Positions 8,183-16,847 of a stretch of 64,000 nucleotides of DNA are shown in pieces; within the stretch, counting starts at the first letter, position 1, and every line of letters begins with the position of its first letter. The position numbers and the translations under genes were made by a program. This DNA is from Marinomonas lutimaris (GTDB lineage Bacteria > Pseudomonadota > Gammaproteobacteria > Pseudomonadales > Marinomonadaceae), in NCBI RefSeq assembly GCF_019426345.1, contig NZ_JAHLLW010000002.1, positions 124,001 to 188,000 on the forward strand. Direction: 5' to 3'. The notes beneath the pieces were generated by a model. The model searched no databases. It was not told where the DNA came from and saw nothing but the letters and a program-made list of their open reading frames with translations.

Positions 8183-8263
8183 AGATACAAGTGCAAAATC
8201 ATAGCACGCGGCTACAGCAAAGCAGGGTATCAGTGTACTGTTGTATCTAGTAAGGTAGTTTGA
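8183..8263 (+). pseudogene. second fragment of a gpD-like C-terminus
   Basis: In the frame ending at TGA 8261-8263 this encodes RYKCKIIARGYSKAGYQC followed by TVVSSKVV. It is homologous to the last 27 or so residues of the gpD remnant at 7475-7553. It has no start and nothing of the protein upstream, so it is a fossil left on the far side of the cargo gene. A divergent second copy, rather than a simple tandem duplication, is suggested by scattered substitutions outside the core. Confidence 0.65.
8210..8263 (+). repeat. direct repeat copy 2 (3' end of gpD)
   Basis: This is the partner of the repeat at 7502-7553. Core identity is high (only two differences in about 31 nt) and falls towards the stop codon. 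The two copies enclose about 0.66 kb of foreign-looking DNA. Confidence 0.75.
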
Positions 8264-8417
8264 TTTCTCTAAAAGATGATAGCTTTAATTCTCATTTTTC
8301 TGGTTAAAACAGAGAAAATACTATAATAAATCAGAGTCTATGGTGTAGTTTGTTTAGGATAAAGTCACATGTGTTCTCTTAAAATTTTTATTGGAAGTCA
8401 GTAATGGAGAGGCCGAT

Positions 8418-10274
8418 TTGAAACTTAACTATGACGGGTGGTGTCGAAGGATTGATTTAAATTTTCGATCTAGATTTCCATATCTAAATACTAGGTTATT
8501 CAAACTTAATGAATCTAAATACCAACTTTTTTTAGTTGACGATATTGATGATTTTGACGAAATTAAGGCTATTTTCGATAGAGAAATAAGGTTCTTAACA
8601 GTTCCTATTAAGTTGGTAATGGAGCTTCCAAAAACTTATGTAATTGAAATTGAAAAAATTAAAGATGATAAAATACCATCGAAATTTGAAGGCTACCCAT
8701 TAAGTATTCCTCAATTATATAGTCATATTCTTTCAATTCATCCTAATGTAAAAATTAATAATATTGAAGAGGATCATGATGATCGAAAAATAATTGTAGA
8801 GCTTTCAGGGGATTATAGTTCAAAAATAATAGAAGGTGTTGAAGAGACAGTGACTGCTCTAAAAGCTCCATACTCTTTTAAAATTAAAAATGGAGGAGAA
8901 GCAGTTGATTACAGTTTTAAATTTAGTGATGAAGTCTTTAATATTGCTCCATCTCAGACAAAAAAAGAATTGAATTGTGCCTTTATCGAGAGAGATGAAG
9001 CTTTATGGTTTGAGAATGTTGAAAGTATTTATAATGGCTCGTATAAAAAAACTGATCTTTATTTTTTTGATCCTAGTAAAACAGCATGTCTTGTTAATTT
9101 TTCTAAATTTCAGAATGCAAATTTGAGGAATCACCTACTGCTATATGATGTAGTTTATTGTGTTCTTCCGTTAGCCCAAGAGATGTCGAACTTCCTTGTA
9201 GACCAAAAAATTTCACGAGATGAAATACTTAGATTAGTTAAACGAGGAAGGCTAAAAATATTAAACATGCAGCCTGAGAGTAGGTTAGACCATGGCTTTA
9301 TAAATGAGGCTTTTCAAGAGAATCCATCGGCTGTGGTTAGTAGGCGCGCATTATCAGCTTTATGTGCAATTGATTTAGTTGAAATGAATCAGTCTTATGC
9401 TTTGAGCGACCCTGAGATATATAGGTATATTTATCCGTTATTACAGGAGCTTTCAAAATTTACAGGCAAAGATATTGTTACTATTAGTGATTTTTTACTG
9501 TGGCCTAAGCAAGCACTAAGAAAAAGTCTTGATACATTAAATCGCGCTGGACCAATGGGTATATCAAATTATGGGGTTAATATACCTATTATTAATTCTT
9601 TGCCTACAAAAAATAAAGAAAAAATCGAATTTGAATTTATTGTGAATAGTGACCAAATTCACCTTTCACATGCATTGGATGCTACGTATTTTCCTTTTTT
9701 TGTTGATGATAGTAAATACTCTGATCATCCTTATGCTCTAATGATGGGTGAGATGCTTAATTTCTTTAAAAATTCAAATTGTCAAAATATTTCTAATCTA
9801 ATTGATGTTGATGATATAAATTCAGTTCGAAATCCTAGTTTAGGACTTATCTCTACTTTTGATATTAACGATTACATCCCTGTTTTAGAGTTTGAGGAAG
9901 AAGTTTCTAGTAGAGTTGTTCGTAAAGGCATGAGTTCATTATTCTCAGAACTGAATTTACTTAATAATGAGGAAAGGAGGCTGCGTATCGCTGATTATAA
10001 TATTGAAGTAGATAAAGCTCTTAGAAATAAAAAAGTAACTAAACATGGATTAGATTTAGGTGAGGATACTTTAGGCTTGTTTATCCCCTTTTGGGGAACA
10101 GGTAAAAAGCTACTAAAAGGAGGTACTAAAATGGCTAGGGATTTATTTCCAGCAATAAATAATATATCCGAATTCATTGAAGATAAGGCCACTAAAATGA
10201 CTGATAAAAATAGTGACATATCTGTACTTACTAAAGTAAACCGGGTTGCTAAATTGAAACGTGAATTCAAGTAA
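8418..10274 (+). CDS. large protein of unknown function (cargo gene 2)
   Basis: A 618-residue protein starts at TTG 8418; GGAGAGG lies 5 nt upstream, which fixes the start better than the TTG at 8391. The gene is strongly AT-rich. The first 200 residues look like an alpha/beta region rich in acidic and Lys residues. The middle (about 235-320) has LLLYDVVYCVLPLA, then LVKRGRLKIL, then AVVSRRALSALCAIDL, a pattern I loosely associate with uncharacterised bacterial proteins. Near the C-terminus GLFIPFWGTGKKLLKGG is Gly-rich and hydrophobic and could touch a membrane. I see no known nuclease, ATPase or kinase motif. It lies beside a decayed prophage end and closes with a strong terminator. Confidence 0.8.
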   Translation: MKLNYDGWCRRIDLNFRSRFPYLNTRLFKLNESKYQLFLVDDIDDFDEIKAIFDREIRFLTVPIKLVMELPKTYVIEIEKIKDDKIPSKFEGYPLSIPQLYSHILSIHPNVKINNIEEDHDDRKIIVELSGDYSSKIIEGVEETVTALKAPYSFKIKNGGEAVDYSFKFSDEVFNIAPSQTKKELNCAFIERDEALWFENVESIYNGSYKKTDLYFFDPSKTACLVNFSKFQNANLRNHLLLYDVVYCVLPLAQEMSNFLVDQKISRDEILRLVKRGRLKILNMQPESRLDHGFINEAFQENPSAVVSRRALSALCAIDLVEMNQSYALSDPEIYRYIYPLLQELSKFTGKDIVTISDFLLWPKQALRKSLDTLNRAGPMGISNYGVNIPIINSLPTKNKEKIEFEFIVNSDQIHLSHALDATYFPFFVDDSKYSDHPYALMMGEMLNFFKNSNCQNISNLIDVDDINSVRNPSLGLISTFDINDYIPVLEFEEEVSSRVVRKGMSSLFSELNLLNNEERRLRIADYNIEVDKALRNKKVTKHGLDLGEDTLGLFIPFWGTGKKLLKGGTKMARDLFPAINNISEFIEDKATKMTDKNSDISVLTKVNRVAKLKREFK

Positions 10275-10322
10275 GATAGTAGATATATTACGTAATAATA
10301 AGCTGTAATTTGACTTAGGAAT

Positions 10323-10520
10323 TTAGCTTGGTTTTTTTAAGATATTTTCCTGATTGACCCCACCCGCATCTTGATCTAGTATTTCTCTTGCGCTGGCAAA
10401 ATCCAGTGTCGGGAATACCACCCCGTCTGCACCAAAGCATCCTAAAACACGCATCGCGTGTTTTTTCGTGTCCAAATTTTCGTCTGTTTTACCTGATCTT
10501 TGTCGCGGAACTTCAGCCAT
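10323..10520 (-). CDS. doubtful 65-residue open frame
   Basis: This frame on the minus strand (start ATG 10520) codes for a 65-residue sequence with a middle reading VLGCFGADGVVFPTLDFAS, which has a protein-like look. There is no ribosome binding site and a perfect terminator hairpin lies inside it. It may be the remnant of a larger gene lost with the prophage insertion, or no gene at all. Confidence 0.2.
   Translation of the reverse strand: MAEVPRQRSGKTDENLDTKKHAMRVLGCFGADGVVFPTLDFASAREILDQDAGGVNQENILKKPS
10444..10466 (+). terminator. rho-independent terminator after cargo gene 2
   Basis: AAAACACGC and GCGTGTTTT form a perfect 9-bp stem around a 3-nt loop (ATC), followed by more T. It lies 170 nt past the cargo gene stop, between converging genes. 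Confidence 0.75.
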
Positions 10521-10541
10521 TGCCGTTTTTATTTGTAAAAA

Positions 10542-11399
10542 CTATTTCGTTTGACATTCATTCCCCCAAATCCCATCCACAAACTCTGGATGATCTATAA
10601 ACGGATTCCGACTTCCCTGTAGCTCTTGCACTCGGTCGTTGCGGCGTTTTTCAAAGGCGGTGACGGGGAATGTATCGTTCCACGCAACGAGTGTACAAAG
10701 GTCGCCGATGCTGGGTTGTCCGCTTTGTTTGTCGTTGCCTTTGGTGATGATTAAGTCGGGCATGTTCTCTGGTGAGGCGTTGTCGCCAGTTTCGTATCGA
10801 GCCGCCATGTAGAAGACCATGCGGGCGATTTGGCCCTTGGCTCGGTCGGTTGGTTCGAAGGATTGTTTGCGTTTATCTAGGTAGGCGCCAGACAGTACTT
10901 TGCTGCCGTCGGCCAGCTCGTCATATACCGGTTCGCCACCCATGCCGTAACCATAGTTACTGTGCGCACCGTTTAGGTTGCGGTCAGCAGGGCGCAGGTG
11001 ATGCAAGTCTGTGTAGCCGTCTTGGCTTTGTTTGGCAAAGCCGCGTGATTTTGGCCAAACGTGTTCTCTGTCCCACGCATCGTCTTTGCTTTTGCCTCGG
11101 TTTGCTTGGTTGATGTTTCTCACGTCATCTAGGTAAAGCATTTGCACTAGGCCGCATTTTGGTTTGTCATCAGGGCAGGCTGAATCGGTGTAAACCAGTG
11201 CTTCCCACACGTCGATATTCTTGCCGTCGTACCAATCAGTATTTCCGCTTTGCGTGTATTTAAGTGGCTTTTGGCCATCGATGATGCTGTGCAGTTTTGC
11301 TTTAAGCGCATCGCCCGTTAACCCTTCTGTACCATCGTAATAACCTGCCGAAGCATACGCTGAACACAACATAAAAAACACAAACAGACTGCGTAACAT
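10542..11399 (-). CDS. endA: endonuclease I, secreted
   Basis: This 285-residue protein has a signal peptide (about residues 1-18, ending YASA) and the endonuclease I fold. The catalytic and metal region is clear as DREHVWPKSRG followed by DLHHLRPADRNLNGAHSNYGYG, with the active His and the Mg-binding Asn/His residues. It ends IWGNECQTK, as the family does, and Cys residues are placed for disulfides, consistent with periplasmic or extracellular action. It would degrade DNA non-specifically. It converges on the cargo gene. Confidence 0.93.
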   Translation of the reverse strand: MLRSLFVFFMLCSAYASAGYYDGTEGLTGDALKAKLHSIIDGQKPLKYTQSGNTDWYDGKNIDVWEALVYTDSACPDDKPKCGLVQMLYLDDVRNINQANRGKSKDDAWDREHVWPKSRGFAKQSQDGYTDLHHLRPADRNLNGAHSNYGYGMGGEPVYDELADGSKVLSGAYLDKRKQSFEPTDRAKGQIARMVFYMAARYETGDNASPENMPDLIITKGNDKQSGQPSIGDLCTLVAWNDTFPVTAFEKRRNDRVQELQGSRNPFIDHPEFVDGIWGNECQTK

Positions 11400-11667
11400 A
11401 ATTAGCTCTCAAGATAAGTAATGCAGCGGATTGTAGGGAAGTGCAGGGCGTTTAGATTCTGGGGATTTGAAAGGATTTGTTAGCAAATGTGTGTTCTTAG
11501 TAAAGACTTGATCCTGATCATATTAAATGGGCTTTTTTTTCTATCTGCGGTGATGAATTTTTAAACGTTCGTTACCGCACAGAGTCGCATCTTCCTATCG
11601 TTATAGAGTGAACTATCGAGTTTGTTTAAAAGTCATCTGATTTTCGACGCTGAACATGGAGATTGAT

Positions 11668-11892
11668 ATGTATAACGAATATTGGAACGGCTGGGGTTGG
11701 GTATTGTGGATTGGTTTTTGGTTCTTGCTGATTTCTAGTTTTGGGCATTGGGGTTACAGCTATCGCTCGAATCGTCGTTACTTTGGGCTAGCCAATAAAA
11801 CGGCGCTGGATATATTGAACGAGCGTTATGCTCGCGGTGATATTGAGCAAGCAGAGTTTTCTCGCATCAAGAAAGAAATCGCCAGCAAATAA
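11668..11892 (+). CDS. small membrane protein with SHOCT domain
   Basis: The 74-residue protein has one Trp-rich transmembrane helix (residues about 7-30, with WGWVLWIGFWFLLISS) and a C-terminal SHOCT motif (residues about 45-72, ALDILNERYARGDIEQAEF). I choose the ATG at 11668 because GGAG sits 6 nt upstream; the ATG at 11656 overlaps that site. SHOCT proteins are small oligomerising membrane proteins of unclear role. It is followed closely by a phosphoketolase fossil. Confidence 0.85.
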   Translation: MYNEYWNGWGWVLWIGFWFLLISSFGHWGYSYRSNRRYFGLANKTALDILNERYARGDIEQAEFSRIKKEIASK

Positions 11893-11907
11893 TAGGAGCA
11901 TCTCACT

Positions 11908-12030
11908 GTGCCAAAAACCACGATGCAAACCGCAGCACTAACACCGAATCAATTAGGCTTAATGGACCGATACTGGCGAGCCAGTAATCAAGTGCGAAAA
12001 GAGAAAGGCCAGCTACAGGAGCTGACCTAA
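11908..12030 (+). pseudogene. N-terminal fossil of phosphoketolase
   Basis: The frame from GTG 11908, with AGGAG 8 nt upstream, encodes TPNQLGLMDRYWRASN near its start. This matches the conserved N-terminus of xylulose-5-phosphate/fructose-6-phosphate phosphoketolase, which normally continues into YLSVGQIYL. Here the homology stops after SN and the frame ends 13 codons later. So about 27 residues remain of a protein of nearly 800. A large deletion joined this start, including its ribosome binding site, to unrelated DNA. Confidence 0.6.
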
Positions 12031-12069
12031 AAACTGTCAACCTATTTTAGGACGACACACACTGAGTAA

Positions 12070-12471
12070 TTAAACAACAGGGCGTTCTTCGTATTGCGGG
12101 ATATCATCGCAAATTTCATACCATTCGGCTTTTGAACCAACAAAGATATGTGAAGACGGTTTGCCTTCTATTTTTGTATCAAGTGTGCCGATACGAAGGC
12201 GAAGCAGTTCTGGCATGTTTGGGCGTCGGCTATAAAGTGGTGACGCGCATTGTTTGCAAAAAACACGAAAAACACCAGGAGTCGATTCGTATTCAGCCAG
12301 TAGCTCTTTGCCTTTTAAAAGTGTGAAGGCAGTGGTTGGAATAGCAGCATTGGCGGCAAACGCTGAGCCGTTGGCTTTACGACATTTTTGACAATGACAC
12401 TGCATGATGTCGCCCAATTCGCCTTTTATTTCGTATTGCACGCCATTGCATAAACAGCTTCCAGATAACAT
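12070..12471 (-). CDS. GFA (Mss4-like) family zinc protein
   Basis: This 133-residue protein has the zinc-binding cysteines of the GFA family: C6 and C8, then C25, C27 and C30 in QCHCQKC, and C72/C75 in FCKQC. The family takes its name from a glutathione-dependent formaldehyde-activating enzyme, but most members are uncharacterised. Length and motif order are normal. It stands alone with no obvious operon partner. Confidence 0.9.
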   Translation of the reverse strand: MLSGSCLCNGVQYEIKGELGDIMQCHCQKCRKANGSAFAANAAIPTTAFTLLKGKELLAEYESTPGVFRVFCKQCASPLYSRRPNMPELLRLRIGTLDTKIEGKPSSHIFVGSKAEWYEICDDIPQYEERPVV

Positions 12472-12511
12472 GTTTTTCTCCTTAATTGAGGTTGGCCTTA
12501 CCAGTTTCCAG

Positions 12512-13336
12512 TTAAACGCTTTGCTTTGGGCAGACGACTTTTGCTGCTTTTAGGTGATACATAGTCACTTCTGGATGGCTAAAGAAACCCATTTCCCAAG
12601 GGTTTTTCTGGATAAAGAGTTCTTGGATTTGTTGGAAAACTGGGTTGCTTTTGGGGATTTCATAAACATCACTTTTGATGATGCTGTAGTTCCATTCGAT
12701 GGCTTCTTCAAAAGTAAAAGTCGCTCGACCATCAATGGCAAAGTAGCACTGATTATTGCGGCTTAACAGTTTAGCCTTGAATGTACTCGGGAAAGTGATG
12801 AAGAAAATATCATCGTCAACAGAAGATAAGAACGCCATCACAGTAGAGTGTGGCTGTTGTTTGGCGAAGGTCATCAAAACGCCAATTTTATTGTCGTTTT
12901 CACTGTCATCAATTTCGGGCGCAGCGGTAAGCGGGCTGTATGGCAAATCAACAGCAGGGCGATTGTCGCTTGGGTGCTCATAGTTATCCGCTTGGAAAGA
13001 TTTAACGATGCTGGCGCCGTAGTAAACTTCGTATTCGATGGCCGTTAGTTGTGCTTTTCTTCCTGTTGTTGAGGCAACGATACCTTTGAAAGAGGAACGA
13101 TATACTTTTAAATCTGCATCGTATTCAGATACGCCGGTGCGATTGTCTAAATGTACGGTAACTTTCTGGTTGGCTTTGAGTTGATGTCCATTGGGGAAGA
13201 AAAGCTCCAATGACGTGTCAGATAGAATGTTCACACCGCAAATATAAACATCCATTACGTTTTCTCGGGAGCCGTAAGTGCCTGCTACACCGAGTACTTG
13301 TTTGCCAATGAGATCACTTAAAGCCAATTGCGTCAT
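12512..13336 (-). CDS. probable PNPOx-like flavin split-barrel protein with a PilZ-like N-terminal half
   Basis: This 274-residue protein starts at ATG 13336, where GGAAG lies 5 nt upstream; the frame is open to 13360. The second half (residues about 150-270) has the layout of the pyridoxamine 5'-phosphate oxidase-like split barrel. HSTVMAFLSSVDDD and a following FPSTFKAKLLSRNNQCYFAID look like the substrate/FMN strands and the conserved S-K-x-x-L-x-x-N segment. The first half has strands resembling PilZ domains (SDTSLELFFPNG), but I see no RxxxR motif. Both assignments are by eye and tentative. Confidence 0.6.
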   Translation of the reverse strand: MTQLALSDLIGKQVLGVAGTYGSRENVMDVYICGVNILSDTSLELFFPNGHQLKANQKVTVHLDNRTGVSEYDADLKVYRSSFKGIVASTTGRKAQLTAIEYEVYYGASIVKSFQADNYEHPSDNRPAVDLPYSPLTAAPEIDDSENDNKIGVLMTFAKQQPHSTVMAFLSSVDDDIFFITFPSTFKAKLLSRNNQCYFAIDGRATFTFEEAIEWNYSIIKSDVYEIPKSNPVFQQIQELFIQKNPWEMGFFSHPEVTMYHLKAAKVVCPKQSV

Positions 13337-13441
13337 TGTGTCTTCCTTTGTACTTGCCAAAAAATATGCGAGCTATTGTTTGTTACTTATGCAGAAAAGT
13401 GTAACAGAAAAAATGTGTTCAGAGCTTATAAATAAGCGTGC

Positions 13442-14368
13442 CTACATTGAATGAGTTGAGTACTGATTAATTTTGGTTTTGATCTCTTTTGCTTCTTCTT
13501 CTAGTGCTGCAATAAAGTCGTCTAAAAAAGGGTTAAAGGGGCGGTGTAAGGGCAAAAGTATATTGATGGTAAATGGATAAGACACATTTAATGGACGAAT
13601 TTGCAGACCATGATCAATGAAGTCCAATGCTGTTAGTGGATTGATGATAGCAATTCCCGCGCCTTTACTTACCAGCTGACAGACAGATACGGCAGTTGGT
13701 GTTTCTATCACGGTTTTTCGATTAATCCCAAGCCGATATAGATCTTCATCCAATTTTATTCGATATGGATCGTTAGGTGATAAGTTAATAAAAGACTGGC
13801 CTTCGAAATCACGAATATCAATGATGTCATTTGCTAATAATGGATGGTCATTTGGCAAAATGCACACCTCATCAATGCTTAACAAAGGTTTAAGTGTGGT
13901 GCCTGAAGGTGAGTAGTTGTTTTCAGTCAACCCCAGATCATATTGCTGATAAGTTAAGCTTTGTTCTAAATATGGCGGCTCTTGCACAGAGATGGAGATA
14001 CCGACATTTTGGTTTGTATCTAAAAACTTCAGACATGCACCCGGTAACAGAGACTGGGAAAAAGCTGGCAATGTTAGTACTGAGAGTCTTCCTATCTGAT
14101 CTGTGCGTAAATCCTCAACGGTTGACCAAATTCGTTCTAAGCCAATATACGAACGTTTTACTTCTTCAAAAAGTGTGTAAGCCGCGTTGCTGGGTTTGAG
14201 TCGGCCGCGCACTCGTTCGAATAGGCTGAACCCTAATACCTGTTCAAGTCTTGCCAGTTCTCGGCTAATGGTCGGTTGTGAGGTATGCAACATGTCGGCG
14301 GCGCTGGTTACGCTTTCTGCTGTCATCAAAGCATTGAATATTTCAATTTGTCGGAATGTTAGTTTCAT
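13442..14368 (-). CDS. LysR family regulator, divergent from lysA
   Basis: The 308-residue protein has an N-terminal winged HTH (residues 1-60, TSAADMLHTSQPTISRELARLEQVLGF) and a periplasmic-binding-like effector domain. It diverges from the diaminopimelate decarboxylase gene across 128 nt. This is the classical LysR-lysA arrangement, in which the regulator controls lysine synthesis in response to diaminopimelate or lysine. Identity as LysR proper is inferred from that context. Confidence 0.85.
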   Translation of the reverse strand: MKLTFRQIEIFNALMTAESVTSAADMLHTSQPTISRELARLEQVLGFSLFERVRGRLKPSNAAYTLFEEVKRSYIGLERIWSTVEDLRTDQIGRLSVLTLPAFSQSLLPGACLKFLDTNQNVGISISVQEPPYLEQSLTYQQYDLGLTENNYSPSGTTLKPLLSIDEVCILPNDHPLLANDIIDIRDFEGQSFINLSPNDPYRIKLDEDLYRLGINRKTVIETPTAVSVCQLVSKGAGIAIINPLTALDFIDHGLQIRPLNVSYPFTINILLPLHRPFNPFLDDFIAALEEEAKEIKTKINQYSTHSM

Positions 14369-14496
14369 AGACCATATCAGAAATGAATAGAATTTGAATA
14401 AATAGATATTATTTGTATTTTTGGTCGAGCGCTATGATTGATTCATCTTAAATAACTTAAAAAATTGATTCGAGTGATCTATAGGAGTAAGGCTAA

Positions 14497-15744
14497 GTGA
14501 CTATTTTTAATCCCAATACATTAGTAGAAATAACCCAGCAGTTTGGTACGCCAGCTTGGGTATACGATGCGGCTACTATTCGGCAACAGATAAAACAGCT
14601 AAGGGATTTTGATGTCATTCGTTTTGCACAAAAAGCCTGCTCAAATACACATATTTTACGATTGATGCGAGAAGAAGGTGTAATGGTAGATGCGGTGTCT
14701 GCTGGAGAAATTGAAAGAAGTTTAGTGGCGGGCTACAGCAACAGTGACAATCCTGAAAGCATTGTTTTTACCGCAGATCTGATAGATCGCGAAACAATAG
14801 AATTGGTTATTCAACACGATATTCCTGTCAATATTGGCTCTATGGATATGTTGCATCGAATTGCAGAAGTCGCTCCTCATCATTCAGTTTGGATTCGTGT
14901 GAATCCTGGGTTTGGCCATGGTCATAGTGAAAAAACTAATACTGGTGGACCAAATAGCAAACATGGTATTTCGCTAGAAGATTTGCCGCAGACTGTTGCT
15001 CTGATTCAACAATATGGTTTGGACTTAATTGGAATTCATATGCATATAGGTTCGGGCTCTGATTTGGAACACTTGTCACAAGCCTGTCAAGCCATGGTAG
15101 GGATAGTGAAACTTGCTAACGTGGATATTCGTGCAATTTCAACAGGAGGAGGGTTGCCAATACCTTATTCTAGTCATGAAGATAAATTAGATACCATGAC
15201 ATTTTTTCGCTTATGGAATGATGCACGTAAAGAGATAGAAAGTCATTTAGGTCATAGTGTTAAATTAGAAGTAGAGCCAGGGCGCTATTTGGTCGGCAAT
15301 GCCGGTGCTTTATTGGCAGAAGTGCATTGTTTGAAATCAACAGCGGAGCATAATTTTGTTTTAATTGATGCCGGTTTTAATGACTTGTTAAGGCCAAGTA
15401 TGTATGGAAGTTATCATAAAATAGAGGTGGTTCATCAATACTCGAATCAGCAGGGTTTAGAGTCAATTTCTAATGCTCTTGAATATGCTGTGGCTGGGCC
15501 TTTGTGTGAATCTGGCGATGTTTTTACCCAAGATGCCAGTGGCGTGATTTGTCATCAAATATTAGACAATCCTAAGGTTGGTGATTTATTGGTATTTAAC
15601 GATGCTGGTGCATACGGTGCGTCAATGTCTTCAAATTACAACAGTCGACCGTTGGCGCCAGAGATTCTGATTGATGATGGGCAGTGTCGTCTTATCCGAA
15701 AACGACAAAGTATAAACGACCTGTTAGCGCTAGAAATGGTCTAG
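14497..15744 (+). CDS. lysA: diaminopimelate decarboxylase
   Basis: This enzyme decarboxylates meso-diaminopimelate to lysine with PLP. The 415-residue length is normal. The Schiff-base lysine is K46 in FAQKACSN. HMHIGSGSD, the Gly-rich STGGGLP loop, EPGRYLV and the C-terminal GPLCESGD (catalytic Cys from the partner subunit) are all present. The start is GTG 14497 with AGGAG 9 nt upstream. It is divergently transcribed from a LysR gene that probably activates it. Confidence 0.95.
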   Translation: MTIFNPNTLVEITQQFGTPAWVYDAATIRQQIKQLRDFDVIRFAQKACSNTHILRLMREEGVMVDAVSAGEIERSLVAGYSNSDNPESIVFTADLIDRETIELVIQHDIPVNIGSMDMLHRIAEVAPHHSVWIRVNPGFGHGHSEKTNTGGPNSKHGISLEDLPQTVALIQQYGLDLIGIHMHIGSGSDLEHLSQACQAMVGIVKLANVDIRAISTGGGLPIPYSSHEDKLDTMTFFRLWNDARKEIESHLGHSVKLEVEPGRYLVGNAGALLAEVHCLKSTAEHNFVLIDAGFNDLLRPSMYGSYHKIEVVHQYSNQQGLESISNALEYAVAGPLCESGDVFTQDASGVICHQILDNPKVGDLLVFNDAGAYGASMSSNYNSRPLAPEILIDDGQCRLIRKRQSINDLLALEMV

Positions 15745-15880
15745 ATTGAGTCGATGATCTTACCTTTTAGAATGAGATCAAACGGAGAAGTTGCCGTAAA
15801 ATGGATTGATTTCATTCTATTTTGCTGGTTACACTGAATATGCGATTACGATCATTCATCCATATATAAAGGGGTTGCCA

Positions 15881-16591
15881 GTGAGCCAGACATTTGAGTC
15901 GATATTCAAAGACAATATTAAACGTATGCATTATCAAGTTGATGGGCTGAGTTCGGATAAAAGTCATATTCAGGTTGTGATTTGGCCAACCTTTTCTGGG
16001 TTGACGGATTTCGAAAAAGGCATTGCTGATCGTATTGCATCATTAGGTTTTTCAGCAACCGCGTTGGATTTGTATGGTATCGATCAGAATCCGGTCGAGA
16101 TGGATGAGAAAATGGCGAAGATGGGGGCTTTGCTTGCTGAAGCCGATACTCTACATGATTTACAAAATGAGCTGACGCAATCTGCTTGTGATGCCATTCA
16201 TGGTAAAACCATTGTCCACGTTGGTTTTTGTTTAGGTGGTCGCTTGGCTTTGGAAGCAGGTTTGCATCTTGCTGATAGTGCTGGTGCAGTGAGCTTTCAT
16301 GGTTTGATGAGTTTTTTCCGTGCTCAGTCAGAGGAAAAGGCCAATACTAAAACGAAAATCTTGGTATTAAATGGTCATCAAGACGCTATGGTTACTGACG
16401 AAGATGCTCAGGAAGCGAAACGTTATTGGACAAGTTTAGGGATGGATTTCCAATTTGTTGATTTCAGTAATACTGTTCACTCTTTTATGCTGCCAAGCGC
16501 CAATAATCCAGAACATAACAGCCAATACAATCCAGTTGTGGCGAAACGTGCTTACAGTTATTTAGAAAACTTCTTGGAAGAGTTTGTATAA
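15881..16591 (+). CDS. dienelactone hydrolase family protein
   Basis: The 236-residue alpha/beta hydrolase has the complete triad of dienelactone hydrolases: Cys117 in GFCLGG, Asp168 in NGHQDAM, and His200 in NTVHSF. The frame is open from a TTG at 15806, but GTG 15881 has AAGGGG 6 nt upstream and yields the usual N-terminus. The family hydrolyses dienelactones and related esters; the real substrate here is unknown. It follows lysA by 136 nt, and a terminator follows. Confidence 0.88.
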   Translation: MSQTFESIFKDNIKRMHYQVDGLSSDKSHIQVVIWPTFSGLTDFEKGIADRIASLGFSATALDLYGIDQNPVEMDEKMAKMGALLAEADTLHDLQNELTQSACDAIHGKTIVHVGFCLGGRLALEAGLHLADSAGAVSFHGLMSFFRAQSEEKANTKTKILVLNGHQDAMVTDEDAQEAKRYWTSLGMDFQFVDFSNTVHSFMLPSANNPEHNSQYNPVVAKRAYSYLENFLEEFV

Positions 16592-16608
16592 ACAAACTGA
16601 TTAGGGTT

Positions 16609-16642
16609 AACGGAGGCAAAGAAGCTTCCGTTTATTCTTTTT
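16609..16642 (+). terminator. terminator after the dienelactone hydrolase gene
   Basis: AACGGAGGC and GCTTCCGTT pair with one mismatch around a short loop, followed by a T-rich tail. Confidence 0.6.
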
Positions 16643-16847
16643 GCAGTGATGAACTCATGATTAGAGTCTACTCTAGCAATACCTTTCGCAATATGGTTAT
16701 GGTCCCTTCTTTTTATTTTTGAAACTACTATACGACAAAATGTTTTTAGAAACTGTGTGTTTTTCAAATTTGCAATAGGTTTTGCTCGTCAATATGTCGA
16801 TGTTTGCACAACTTTTAGGTAAATAATAAGGAAAATTTATATCTCAT

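Noticed and set aside
15750..15780. Weak inverted repeat TGATCT/AGATCA after lysA as a terminator
   Set aside because: The loop is long, the stem is only 6 bp and there is no T tract.
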